Source: Planctomycetaceae bacterium (GTDB lineage Bacteria; Planctomycetota; Planctomycetia; Pirellulales; UBA1268). Taken from it: 43,527 nt of DNA. Shown one piece after another: positions 26,230 through 35,900 of the stretch (position 1 is its first letter; each line of letters begins with the position of its first letter). The stretch covers positions 1-43,527 of the forward strand of contig JAIXPT010000440.1 of NCBI GenBank assembly GCA_027486095.1. The letters are read 5' to 3'. The notes beneath the pieces are model-generated. The model did no database searches, was not told where the DNA came from, and saw only the letters and a program-made list of their open reading frames with translations. Both the position numbers and the translations under genes were made by a program.

Positions 26230-27729
26230 ATGAAGATGCCGCCGATCGTCAGCCGCGCCTTCGCCCACGGCGATGCCATCGCGATCGATGACCAACTTGG
26301 CTGCTGGTCGTATCGCGACCTCGTCGCTGCCTCGGGAACTGTCGCCGCCGATCTGCTTGCCGGGCAGCGTGACCTCGCCGAAGCCCGCGTCGGCCTGGCG
26401 ATTCCCGCCGGTGGGCTGCATGTGGCGGGCCAGTGGGGCATCTGGCGGGCCGGCGGCGTGGTTGTGCCGCTCAGTCAGGCGGCCACCGCCGCGGAACTCG
26501 AGCAGTTTCTCGCCGACGTCCGCCCGCGATGTATTCTCGCCGACGCCGACCCCCGGCCCGAAGCTGTCGCGGCAGCCGGCCGGCTCGGCATCCCGATCGT
26601 GCGGGTGGCTCGAGAGGCGGTGCCGCGGGCTGCGGCCCTGCCGGACATCGAGCCGGGCAGGCGGGCGATGATCCTGTGCACGAGCGGCACCACGAGCCGG
26701 CCGAAGGGCGTGGTGATCACCCATGCCGGGCTCACGGCGCAGATCGAATCGCTCATCGAAGCCTGGCGGTGGAGCACCGACGACCGCATTCCGCTCTTTC
26801 TCCCGCTCTATCACATCCACGGCATCGTCAATGTCATGAGTTGCTGCCTGTGGGCCGGCGGCCGCCTGGAGGCGTTTCCGAAATTCGACGTTGAAACGAT
26901 CCTCCGCCGTGTCACCGACCGCCGTTACACGCTGTTCATGGCCGTGCCGACGATCTACGGCCGGATCATCGAGGCGCTGACCGCCTTGCCCGACGATGCC
27001 CGACGGGCCGCCACGGCCGGCTTCGGGTCGCTGCGGCTGGCGGTGTCGGGGTCTGCCGCGCTGCCGGCCACGGTGCACGCACGCTGGCACGAGCTCTGCG
27101 GGCAGCGGCTCCTCGAACGCTACGGGATGACCGAGATCGGCATGGCGCTGTCGCATCCCTACGAAGGCGAGCGGCGGGCGGGCACGGTCGGGCTGCCCCT
27201 GCCGGGCGTCGAGATCCGCCTCGTCGATGAGCAGGGCTATGTCCTGGCCGGCGAGAATGCCCCTGGCGAGATCCAGGTGCGCGGGCCCGGCGTGTTTCAC
27301 GAATACTGGGGCCAGCCCGACGCCACGCGCGAGTCGTTCGCCGACGGCTGGTTTCGCACCGGCGACCTCGCCGTGCTCGAGCGCGGGCAGTATCGGATCC
27401 TCGGGCGCCGCAGCGTCGATATCATCAAGAGCGGGGGCTACAAGCTCTCGGCGCTCGAAATCGAGGCTACGCTCCTCGACCATCCGGCAATTCGCGGATG
27501 CGCCGTCGTCGGCGTGCCAGACGACGAGTGGGGCGAAGCGGTGGCCGTAGCGGCCGTGCTCGAGCCCGGGCAGACGCTGGACGCGCCCGGGCTGCGCGGC
27601 TGGTGCCGCGATCGGCTCTCGCCCTACAAGATTCCGCGGCGCGTGGTGGTGGTGGAGAGCCTCCCGCAAAACGCGCTCGGCAAGACGAGCAAGCCCGCGA
27701 TCCGGGCGTTGTTCACTGATCGGGCCTGA
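26230..27729 (+). CDS. matB: Malonyl-CoA synthetase-like acyl-CoA ligase
   Basis: 499 residues from the ATG at 26230 (MKMPPIVSRAF); the 584-residue track ORF includes the promoter region and repeat. AMP-forming ligase motifs occur in order: P-loop CTSGTTSRPKGVVITH, LPLYHIHGI, ERYGMTEIGM, WFRTGDLAV, IIKSGGYKLSALEIE and the catalytic Lys in QNALGKTSK. The stretch SHPYEGERRAGTVGLPLPGVEIR matches the MatB/ACSF3 malonyl-CoA synthetase subgroup rather than long-chain ligases. It would make malonyl-CoA from malonate, ATP and CoA in the cytoplasm. Malonate transporter genes madL and madM with a GntR regulator lie about 12 kb away in this window, which supports the call. Methylmalonate is a possible alternative substrate. 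Convergent with the DUF1559 gene, 12 bases apart. Confidence 0.78.
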   Translation: MKMPPIVSRAFAHGDAIAIDDQLGCWSYRDLVAASGTVAADLLAGQRDLAEARVGLAIPAGGLHVAGQWGIWRAGGVVVPLSQAATAAELEQFLADVRPRCILADADPRPEAVAAAGRLGIPIVRVAREAVPRAAALPDIEPGRRAMILCTSGTTSRPKGVVITHAGLTAQIESLIEAWRWSTDDRIPLFLPLYHIHGIVNVMSCCLWAGGRLEAFPKFDVETILRRVTDRRYTLFMAVPTIYGRIIEALTALPDDARRAATAGFGSLRLAVSGSAALPATVHARWHELCGQRLLERYGMTEIGMALSHPYEGERRAGTVGLPLPGVEIRLVDEQGYVLAGENAPGEIQVRGPGVFHEYWGQPDATRESFADGWFRTGDLAVLERGQYRILGRRSVDIIKSGGYKLSALEIEATLLDHPAIRGCAVVGVPDDEWGEAVAVAAVLEPGQTLDAPGLRGWCRDRLSPYKIPRRVVVVESLPQNALGKTSKPAIRALFTDRA

Positions 27730-27741
27730 TCGCCGCAGCTA

Positions 27742-28818
27742 TTATTCGCCCGTCGGCTCCCCATTGGCCCGCGTGCAGAGAGATAGATACACGCCCTGGT
27801 CCATCGAATAGGGCAGGAATCGGACCGAGCCATCGACCATCGCCACGGCAAACACGTCGCCCGCGTGCTGCGAGCTGGCGCTGGCGATGAAGTTGTCCTG
27901 AATGATGTTGTATCCCGGTGAGGCGGAATTGGTGCCGGCGTCCGGATTGACGCTCCTGATCGTACCCAGCTCCGCCAGCGGATCGGAGGCGTTCTTCGGC
28001 GTCCAGGTGTTCGTGGCCTGATCGTATTCCACGTTCATGCCGGTGATCGTCCATGAGTAATTGCCCCACCAGAACGGCGGCCCATGTGCAGATTCGACGA
28101 TCATGACGGTCTTGCTCGTGCCGTCGAGGATCTTTTTGAAGCCCGTCTGGTTTTTGGCGCCGATGGGCCCGGCATATCGTCCCTGGTCGTCGTAGCCATT
28201 GGCGGTGCTCGCGGCGCCGATGTTCACCTTGTAGGTCACCCGGCCCCGATCCGGCTTCGTGTGGCTGGCCACGTCGAAGGGGCCGGAGTTGTTCGTGTAG
28301 ATCAGCGGATGTCGGCCATTCCAGGAGGGGCAGATGGCCCAGCGAATCGACTGGTTTACGAGCAGGTCGTTCGCGACGGCGGAGGTCCAGTTGGGCGCCG
28401 CCGCGCTGCCGTAGGAGTCGCGGGCCACGGTCAGGTTCGGGGGAAACTTGTCAAACACCGCAGTCTCTTCGGTGAATGGCAGAATCTGGGCCATCCAGCT
28501 CCATCCGGAACCGAAGTTCAGCAGCACGGCGTGATCCGTCGTGACCATGTTGACGATGCCGCCGCCATTGTTGCGGTAGTTCGCCCAGGGGAGCAGGTTG
28601 TCGCCTCCACGCACCTTCTTGTCGGCGTAGGAATGCATGCCGATCGCGCCCTGCTTGATGTTGTTGCTGCAGCTCGAGCGGCGGGCCGATTCGCGGGCCG
28701 CCTGCACGGCCGGCAGCAAGAGGCCGATGAGCACGCCGATGATGGCGATCACGACGAGCAATTCCACGAGCGTAAAGCCGTGAGCCCGATCCATGGGTTT
28801 GCGCAGGCACAACGTCAT
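27742..28818 (-). CDS. DUF1559 pilin-like protein in the beta-strand-repeat operon
   Basis: 358 residues from the ATG at 28818, five bases after the stop of the giant repeat protein; an ATG at 28794 (MDRAHGFTL) is an alternative. Type III (pilin) signal [41 protein letters not shown]. The middle is rich in Asn, Trp and Tyr. The C-terminal motif is [20 protein letters not shown], in which ten rather than nine residues separate His from Asp-Gly. Tight linkage to the upstream gene suggests co-expression, perhaps as envelope components. Its N-terminal 45 residues are nearly the same as those of the other DUF1559 protein here, while the rest differs. Confidence 0.92.
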   Translation of the reverse strand: MTLCLRKPMDRAHGFTLVELLVVIAIIGVLIGLLLPAVQAARESARRSSCSNNIKQGAIGMHSYADKKVRGGDNLLPWANYRNNGGGIVNMVTTDHAVLLNFGSGWSWMAQILPFTEETAVFDKFPPNLTVARDSYGSAAAPNWTSAVANDLLVNQSIRWAICPSWNGRHPLIYTNNSGPFDVASHTKPDRGRVTYKVNIGAASTANGYDDQGRYAGPIGAKNQTGFKKILDGTSKTVMIVESAHGPPFWWGNYSWTITGMNVEYDQATNTWTPKNASDPLAELGTIRSVNPDAGTNSASPGYNIIQDNFIASASSQHAGDVFAVAMVDGSVRFLPYSMDQGVYLSLCTRANGEPTGE

Positions 28819-28823
28819 GGGTT

Positions 28824-31800
28824 TCACGCCTTGCGGCGGCGGGCCATCCATGCACCGATTGCCCCGCCCACGCCGGCGAGGACGACCGCGCCCGGCTCGG
28901 GCACGACGACGAGCTGCATGACCTGGCCGCCATTCGCCGCCACGGTGGAGATCGTCACGCTCTTCGCGGGATCGTATTGCGTGAGCGTCTTGTAGTTCTG
29001 ACCGCCATACGAAAAGGTGCCGGCGGGATCCTGGACGAAGTAGGAGAACGCCGCACCCTGGATGCTCGCGAGAAAATCCACCTGGCCGGCCGTGAAGAAT
29101 CCACCGGTCACCGTCCCCGCTTCGGCGGCCGCCGATGTGAGGTAGAGGCTCACCGCATTCGCCGACGTGAGCGATGTCGTGAAGGGGGTGCCTCCCGTCA
29201 GCCAGAGCACGTCGTTGACGCTGTTTGTCGGGCTGCCGTAGGCCGGAGCCGTGCCGGTGAGCTCGAATGCGAACGCCATGCTGTTCAAGGGATCGACGCT
29301 CGTGGCCGTGAGGATTCCGGGCGAGTTGCCCGGCCCCACGAGGCCCGCACCGCTGATCGCGCCGACGCTGCCCGAGCCGGCGAGGATGGTGCCCGCCGCG
29401 GTCGCCACGCCGCCCGCAAGCGAGCCATTGACCACGAGCGAGCCGGCGTTCACGAGGGTCGAACCGGTGTAGGTGTTGGCCCCTGCAAGGGTGAGCGAGC
29501 CAGCGCCGTTTTTGGTGAGGCCGCCGGACGTGGCGTTGGCCCCGAGGATGCTGGTTCCGAGCGTCGCCGCGGTTGGATTCCCGAGTGCGGTGGCATCGCC
29601 GACGAGGGTGGCGGTGGGAGCCGAGGTGTAGCCGCGGCCTGGGTTGGTGATCGTGATGGCGGAGATCGTGCCGTTGGTGACCGTGGCGACGGCCGTGGCG
29701 CCAGTGCCGCCACCGCCGCTGAGCACGACGCCTGGTGCCTGCAGGTAGCCGCTGCCGGCGTTCGTGATCGGAACGCTCGTCACGCCATTGCCGCCCGCGG
29801 CGAGAATGGCGGCTGAGATGGTCACGGCATTGCCGTTGGTGTCGATCGTGGTGGTGCTTCCGGAGTTGACGAAGACCTGCAGCGTGCTCGGCAAGGTGAC
29901 GGCGCCCTGGGCCTGCAGCGTGCCGCCGTTCAAGTTCACGGTGTTCGCGCCGGAGCCGGCGACGTTGTTGGTGAGCGACGACAAGGCCAAGGTTCCGCCA
30001 TTGAGGTTCACGACCGCCGCATTGGCGCCGGTGCTCGTCATGGTGACGGCCCCGACACCGAGCACGCCGCCCGAGACATTCACCGCGGCGAGTTGTTGGG
30101 CCGAATAGCCTCCGATCGCGAGCGAGCCAAACTGGCTCGACCCGGATGTCTGGTTCACGATCGTGTAGGCGTTGTTCTTGGTGCCGACAAACAGCCCGCC
30201 TGACGATTGCGTGGCTGTGCCGGAAACGTTGAGCGTGGCCAGCGTGCGGGCGGCCCCGAAGTCGCCGAGGTTGAGGTCGCCCGCTACGAGCAGGGAGCCC
30301 CTGGCCGTCAGGGTGGCGTCTTCCACGTTGTTCCAGCCCCCGGCAAAATTCAGCACCCCGCCCGACTCCACGAGCACCGTGCCGCCGCCCGTGCTGAGCG
30401 TGGCCCCACCGCCGGCGTTGGTGAAGCCGGCGCTGCCGGTGATCGCGACCGTGCCGGCACCAGGGGCCGTGAAGAGCTTGCCGGTGTTCGCGAAGGTGCC
30501 GGAAAGCGTGAGGGTGCCGGCACCAAGCTTCGTGACGCTGCCTGCGCCGGAGATGGCCCCGGCATAGGTCGAATCATTGGAGCGGTTGAAGACGAGCGCG
30601 GCATTGTTGACGACATTGCCGACGAGGGCCCCGGATGAGCCGCCATTGCCCACCGAAACGGTGCCGGTGGAGATCGTCGTGGCGCCCAGATACGTGTTGT
30701 TGCCCGTAAGCGTGAGCGAGCCGGCGCCGCTCTTGGTGAGGCTGCCGGTACCGCTATCGAGTAGCGCCTGGGCGATCGTGATCGTGTTGCCATTGGTGTC
30801 GATGAGGGCGCCGCCTGCCTTCACGTTGGCGGCGGTGAGCCCCTGCAAGAACGTGGCGTTCGACGAGAGGGCGACGAGCGTGCCGCCGTTGAAGTTGAAG
30901 GTCGAAGACGCAGACCCGGTGCCGGTCGTATCAATCTGCTGCGTGCGGAGTGTGCCACCGTCGAGGTTCACGACGCCCGTGCCCTGGCCGTTCAGTGCAA
31001 TGATGCGCAGAACGTTGCCAGACGACGTGCCGGTGTCGATCAAACCATTGCCGGATACTGTCAGGGTGCCGTTGCTCCCGGGATCCGCACCGACCTGGAT
31101 CACGGAGTTGCTGTTCGTGAGGCGAAACGTGCCGGACGAGATCGTCATCTGGCCGGTGGACCCTGCGAGCCGGCCAATCGTCGGCAGCGCGGCGGCGTTA
31201 CTGAACGTCACCAAGCCGCCCGATTGATTGAGCGTGCCGCTTCCGCTCACTCCGATGCGGAAGAAGCCCCCCGACACGGCCACGGTGCCACCCGTAATGA
31301 ACACGGTGCCGGCACTGCCGGCGGGGTCACCGACGATGAGATTCGACGTCAGGGCTCCATTGCCGCCGAGCACGAGTGCTCCGCCGTTCACCGTCGTGGC
31401 CCCCGTGTAGGTGTTGTTGCCCGTGAGCGTGAGCGTGCCCGAGCTCAGCTTCGTGAGGCCGCCGACGTTGGTGTTGTCGATCGGGCCGGCAAGCGACACA
31501 TTCTGCCCGTTGGTGTCGAGGGCAATCGCAGCCGCGCTGTTCTTGAACCGGCTCGCCCAGTCCTGGCCGGCGCTGGCAGCGGTGTATTGCAACGTGCCGC
31601 CCGCAAGCGTGATGCTGCCGCCGGCCCCGAGGGCATTCGACTGACTGGCCGAAAGCACCCCACCCGAGATTGTCGTCGTGCCTGTATAGGTGTTGCTCGC
31701 AGAGAGCGTGAGCGTGCCGGCGCCAAGTTTGGTCAGGCCACCACCCCCGCCACCATCGAGGAGCCGCTGGGCGATCGTGATCGGGTTGCCATTGGTGTCG

Positions 31801-32879
31801 ATCCGGGCCCCGCCGGCCCGCACGTTGGCAGCGGTGAGCCCCTGCAAGTAGCTGGCGTTCGACGTGAGGGCCACGAGCGTGCCGCCGTTGAAGTTGAACG
31901 TCGAAGAAGCGGCCCCGGTGCCGGTGGTGTCGATCTGCCGCGTGCGGATGATGCCGCCGTCGAGATTCACGACACCCGTCCCTTGAGCAATCTGAGCGAC
32001 GATTCGTAATGTGGTGCCGGACGACGTGCCGGTGTCCACGAGCCCGTTGCCAGACACGGTCAACGAGCCACTGCCCGCTGCTCCAATCTGGAGTACCGAG
32101 TTGCTGCCCGTAAGCTGGAAGGTGCCGGAGGAGATCGTCATCGAGCTGGTCGATGTCAAGAAACGGCCGACCGTCGGCAGGACGCCAGGAGCAGTGAGCG
32201 TGATAAGACCGCCCGACTGGTTCAGGGTGCCGTTGCCGTCGGAGCCGACGCGGAAGAAGCCGCCGACATGCTCGATTGTGCCGCTTTGCATGAGCACCGT
32301 ACCGTTCGCATTGGCCAGATTACCTACATAAAAATTTCCATTCGTGGTGAGCCGGGCACTGTCCTTGACCACGAGCGTCGCACTATCGCCCGCCGATGAA
32401 GCAATCGCCGTGAAGCCCGCGCCTGTCGCCGCCACCACGCCGTTGCCAGCGAGTGTCGTCGTGCCACCGCGCAGCGTGGTCGTGCCGGTGAAGGCATTGG
32501 AGTTGGAGAGCGTGAGGGCTCCTGCGCCGATCTTCGTGAGGTTGAGCGTGCCCGAGAGGCCGCCTGCACCGGAGAAGGAATAATTCTTCGTGGCGTTGTT
32601 GATCGTCACCGTGCCGGCAGGGGAGACGGCGGCGGCCGTGGTGATGCCCGTGGTGCCCGTGGCCGTGTCGTCGAACGTCACCGTGGCGCCGTTCGAGAAC
32701 AAGCTCGCCGTGCCCGCCCAGTTGGCCGTCGTCGTATCCCAGGCGCCATTCGTGGCGCCCGACCACGTCAGCGTTTGTGCCGGCGCATAGTTCGTGAGCG
32801 CGAGTAGCGCGACCACGGCGAGCCACGAGCGACCACGCATGCGCGGCCACGGCGTCCCTGCGATCAGCATCCGAGACAT
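28824..32879 (-). CDS. Giant autotransporter-associated beta-strand repeat protein with PEP-CTERM tail
   Basis: 1351 residues from the ATG at 32879, with CGGGGAA upstream; the track start at 32900 is a TTG. A signal peptide ends NYAPAQ. The body is repeats of the PATR/PF12951 type, such as [35 protein letters not shown] and [12 protein letters not shown], predicted to form a beta-helix. Two copies of a roughly 195-residue block (FFRVGS...TTTISGG and FFRIGV...ATTIS) form an internal duplication. Two copies of a [17 protein letters not shown]-type module occur near residue 1060. The end, [26 protein letters not shown], is a PEP-CTERM sorting signal for membrane delivery and processing by an exosortase. 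Likely a surface or matrix protein. It is closely related to the next gene upstream. Confidence 0.92.
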   Translation of the reverse strand: MSRMLIAGTPWPRMRGRSWLAVVALLALTNYAPAQTLTWSGATNGAWDTTTANWAGTASLFSNGATVTFDDTATGTTGITTAAAVSPAGTVTINNATKNYSFSGAGGLSGTLNLTKIGAGALTLSNSNAFTGTTTLRGGTTTLAGNGVVAATGAGFTAIASSAGDSATLVVKDSARLTTNGNFYVGNLANANGTVLMQSGTIEHVGGFFRVGSDGNGTLNQSGGLITLTAPGVLPTVGRFLTSTSSMTISSGTFQLTGSNSVLQIGAAGSGSLTVSGNGLVDTGTSSGTTLRIVAQIAQGTGVVNLDGGIIRTRQIDTTGTGAASSTFNFNGGTLVALTSNASYLQGLTAANVRAGGARIDTNGNPITIAQRLLDGGGGGGLTKLGAGTLTLSASNTYTGTTTISGGVLSASQSNALGAGGSITLAGGTLQYTAASAGQDWASRFKNSAAAIALDTNGQNVSLAGPIDNTNVGGLTKLSSGTLTLTGNNTYTGATTVNGGALVLGGNGALTSNLIVGDPAGSAGTVFITGGTVAVSGGFFRIGVSGSGTLNQSGGLVTFSNAAALPTIGRLAGSTGQMTISSGTFRLTNSNSVIQVGADPGSNGTLTVSGNGLIDTGTSSGNVLRIIALNGQGTGVVNLDGGTLRTQQIDTTGTGSASSTFNFNGGTLVALSSNATFLQGLTAANVKAGGALIDTNGNTITIAQALLDSGTGSLTKSGAGSLTLTGNNTYLGATTISTGTVSVGNGGSSGALVGNVVNNAALVFNRSNDSTYAGAISGAGSVTKLGAGTLTLSGTFANTGKLFTAPGAGTVAITGSAGFTNAGGGATLSTGGGTVLVESGGVLNFAGGWNNVEDATLTARGSLLVAGDLNLGDFGAARTLATLNVSGTATQSSGGLFVGTKNNAYTIVNQTSGSSQFGSLAIGGYSAQQLAAVNVSGGVLGVGAVTMTSTGANAAVVNLNGGTLALSSLTNNVAGSGANTVNLNGGTLQAQGAVTLPSTLQVFVNSGSTTTIDTNGNAVTISAAILAAGGNGVTSVPITNAGSGYLQAPGVVLSGGGGTGATAVATVTNGTISAITITNPGRGYTSAPTATLVGDATALGNPTAATLGTSILGANATSGGLTKNGAGSLTLAGANTYTGSTLVNAGSLVVNGSLAGGVATAAGTILAGSGSVGAISGAGLVGPGNSPGILTATSVDPLNSMAFAFELTGTAPAYGSPTNSVNDVLWLTGGTPFTTSLTSANAVSLYLTSAAAEAGTVTGGFFTAGQVDFLASIQGAAFSYFVQDPAGTFSYGGQNYKTLTQYDPAKSVTISTVAANGGQVMQLVVVPEPGAVVLAGVGGAIGAWMARRRKA

Positions 32880-32950
32880 GATGATTTCCCCGAGCGACAA
32901 TGATTTCGTTGAAATTCCACCCCGAACTAGCCCCAGCGAAGCATCCGCAA

Positions 32951-32979
32951 GTATTACTGCACTTCAAAACTGTATGCAA
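32951..32979 (-). promoter_or_regulatory. Sigma-70-like promoter for the giant repeat protein
   Basis: On the minus strand TTGCAT (32979-32974), 17 bases, TAATAC (32956-32951), about 70 bases before the start codon. The -35 region reads TTGCATACA, the same nine bases as the promoter before the DUF1559 operon at 8689. The surrounding 100 bases are conspicuously AT-rich for this genome. Confidence 0.55.
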
Positions 32980-32987
32980 CCAATATT

Positions 32988-35900
32988 TCAGGGTCGCAAG
33001 GATTGCGAAGAGAGCCCGACCGCAAACGTGTTCCGGCGATTGGACTTACGGCTGAAAAAGCGGCGGATTTCAGCGGCCAGATGGCCCGCCCCGAGCGCAC
33101 TCAGCACGAGGGCCCAGGCTCCCGGCTCGGGCACGACGATCACTGAGAGGCTGTTGCCACTGACCTGAAAGGTTCCCTCCAGGCCGGCGGCGAGATTCGT
33201 GGCGGTGAAATCGAGGGCCGCAAAATCGGTCGTGCCGCTCCAGGTCGCGAGCGTATAGATGGAGGGCGCACCGCCGCTCCAGCTGCCTCTGCCGCCGAAG
33301 TCGAAACGATACGCCCCGGCCGCGCCCTTGCGGAAGTCGCCGAGGATCGACACGAGATCGGCGGCCGTCGCGCCGGCGGCGAGATCGAAGAGGGCGACGG
33401 CGCCGCCGTTCCATGTGAGCGAGCCCGTCGTGAGCGTGCCGATGCCCGCGCCCGGGGCGAGCGTGCCCGAGAGCACGACCGAGCCGAGCGTGCCCGTGCC
33501 GCTGAGCACGCCGCCCACCGTGACCGGCGCCGAGGCGTTGATCGCTCCCTGCACGCGCAGTTCGGCACCGGCCGCCACGCTTACCGCCGATGTCGCCGCC
33601 AGCCTGCCGCCCGCAGCCACTTCGAGCATGCCCGCCTGCACGGCGGTGCTCCCCGAAAACGTATTCGAGCCCGAGAAGATCTGGTTGCCGAGGCCTGCTT
33701 TCACGAGCGATAAGGAGCCGCCTGCGGACGCACCGTCGCGCATGAGGCCGCTGAACGCTTGCGTGCCGGAGACATTCAGCGTGAGCACGCTGTTGGATCC
33801 CGCGGCGGCCTCGTTGGCCACCAGGCCGTGGCCGACGCCGGCGCTCGCGAGCCCGCCGATCGTTTCGTTTTGACCGTTGAGTTGAAACCAGCCCCGCTGG
33901 TTTGCCGCCGTGCCGCTGAGCGTGATCACGCTCGTGTCGGCGATCTGATTGCCTGCGGCCAGCCGCAGGATGTCGGCCCCGCTGCCGTCGCCGAGCTGGA
34001 TGTTCCCGCCGATGGCCTGCACGCCGGCCGTCTTCGCGAGCACGAGCGTGCCGCCCGTGATCGTAGTGACACCGCTGAAGGTGTTGGCGGCCGTGCCGGC
34101 GAGCGTGAGCGCGGTGGCGCCGGATTTCGTGAATCCGACCGAACCCGTGCCGTTGGCGAGGATCCCGGCATAGGTGCCCGACTGGCTGGACGAGGCCGTG
34201 AGCACGACGGCCCCGGAGCCGCTCGTCGTGATCGTGCCGGCCGTGCCGGTGAGCGATCCCACGAGCGGATTCGAGCCCGCGAGATCGAGCGTGCCGCCGT
34301 CGAGGACGAGGCCGCCGCTGCCGAGCGCGTTGCGATGGCCGACGCGCAGCGTGCCATAGCGGCCTATGGTCACACTCCCGGCATACGCGTGATTATCTCC
34401 CGCGAGCACGATCGCCCCTCCGTCTCCCACGGTGGTCGCCACCTGCGTGTTGGCGACCTCGGTGTTGTAGGAAGACCCGGTCGTGAGCGTCGTGAGAGAT
34501 CGAGTCGTAAAGGATCCCACGATCGAAAGCGCACCGCTGCCGCTCAACGCGCCGCTCACGGTGAGATCGCTCGCCGAGACGTTGCCCCAGGTCTGGTCGG
34601 CGGCGAGGGCTATCTTGGCGTTGACAGAGTGAGCGCCGGAGCCCTGCTGCACCGTGATGCCACCGCTGCCGATCGTGAGCGTGGCGGTGCCGCCGACCGA
34701 TACGCCGCCGGATGCCCCGGCGGTGAAATTCAGACCACGGATCGCCGTGTCGGCGTCGAGCGTCGTGACGACGGTGCCGGACGCATGGAAGAACACATCG
34801 GCGAGCATGAGCTTCACGGCGCCCGAGGGAGTGATGAACTGTGTCGCAGACGTTGCACCCAGCGTGGCCTGCCGGTCGAATCGGCCCGCCCGGTCGAGCG
34901 ACCAATTCGTGTTCGTGCCGCCGGTGACCGTGCCCCAGTTGCCGTTCACGTCGCCAGACCAATAGGCCGCGCCAAAGGTGATCGAGCGCTGGATGCCGTC
35001 GGCCATGGCGTTGTAGCCGGCCTGCGTCGGATGCACGCCGTCGCTCGCCAACACGGGGGTGCCGTCGTCGCCCGGGGTGAACAGGCTGTGTAAGTCGAGA
35101 AACCGCACGTCCTCGCCGGCGAGCACATGGCTGTAGACCACGTCTTCGACGTAGGGATTGAAATAGGTGTTGACGTGCGTGGAGACGTCGGAGCGATACA
35201 TGAGCGTGGTCGCGATCACCGCCGCATTCGGGCGGAGCGACCGGATTTCGGAGAGGATCGCGTCGTAGCGGTCGATCGGCCCCGAATTGCGGAAGTGGGT
35301 TTGTTGGAAGTCGTTGCCGCCGACGTTGAGCGGCACGTAGTCGGGGCTGTTGACGCCGGCGGTGTTGGAATTGGTGCCCGAGAGCCAAAACCCGCCGTTG
35401 TTGGATGCATTGCCGTCGTTGTGGTCGAGGTTCCAGAGAATCTGGGAGGTGGTGTAGCCCGAACGCCCCTCGTGCCGCGTCTGCCCGGCGTAATCCAGCA
35501 CGCTCGGGCCAGTCGCGGCAAACGCATGGCTCGTGGTAGCGCTGCCCACGAAGTTCGGCACGAACCGGCTGTCGTTCGCCAGGCTCTGGTAGAGCTGCGC
35601 GCGATAGCCGCCGCCGTTGTAGGACGCGATCACCTGGCCGTTTTTGGCGGTGCCTGAGGCACTGAGCCCGGCGGTGATCGAGGCCCCGAGGGGCATGATG
35701 GAGATGGTCGCGGCGGCGTCGGCGGCCCGCACGACGAGGGTTTCGGCGGTGCTCGAGTTGACGAGCCTGAGATCGAGAAACCCCGTGCCGCTCTTGGTGA
35801 TCATCCGCGTGGCCGGCACGGAGAGCGGCTGAGAGCCCTGGAACACGAACGTGCCGGTGAGCCCGCCGCCAGCCGAGGTGATCAGGGCGTAGGTGCCGGA

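Noticed and set aside
28977-32583. Many plus-strand ORFs rich in Val, Pro and Ala antisense to the repeat protein
   Set aside because: They arise because Thr/Gly/Ser-rich repeats read backwards give open Pro/Val-rich frames; no start signals or domains.
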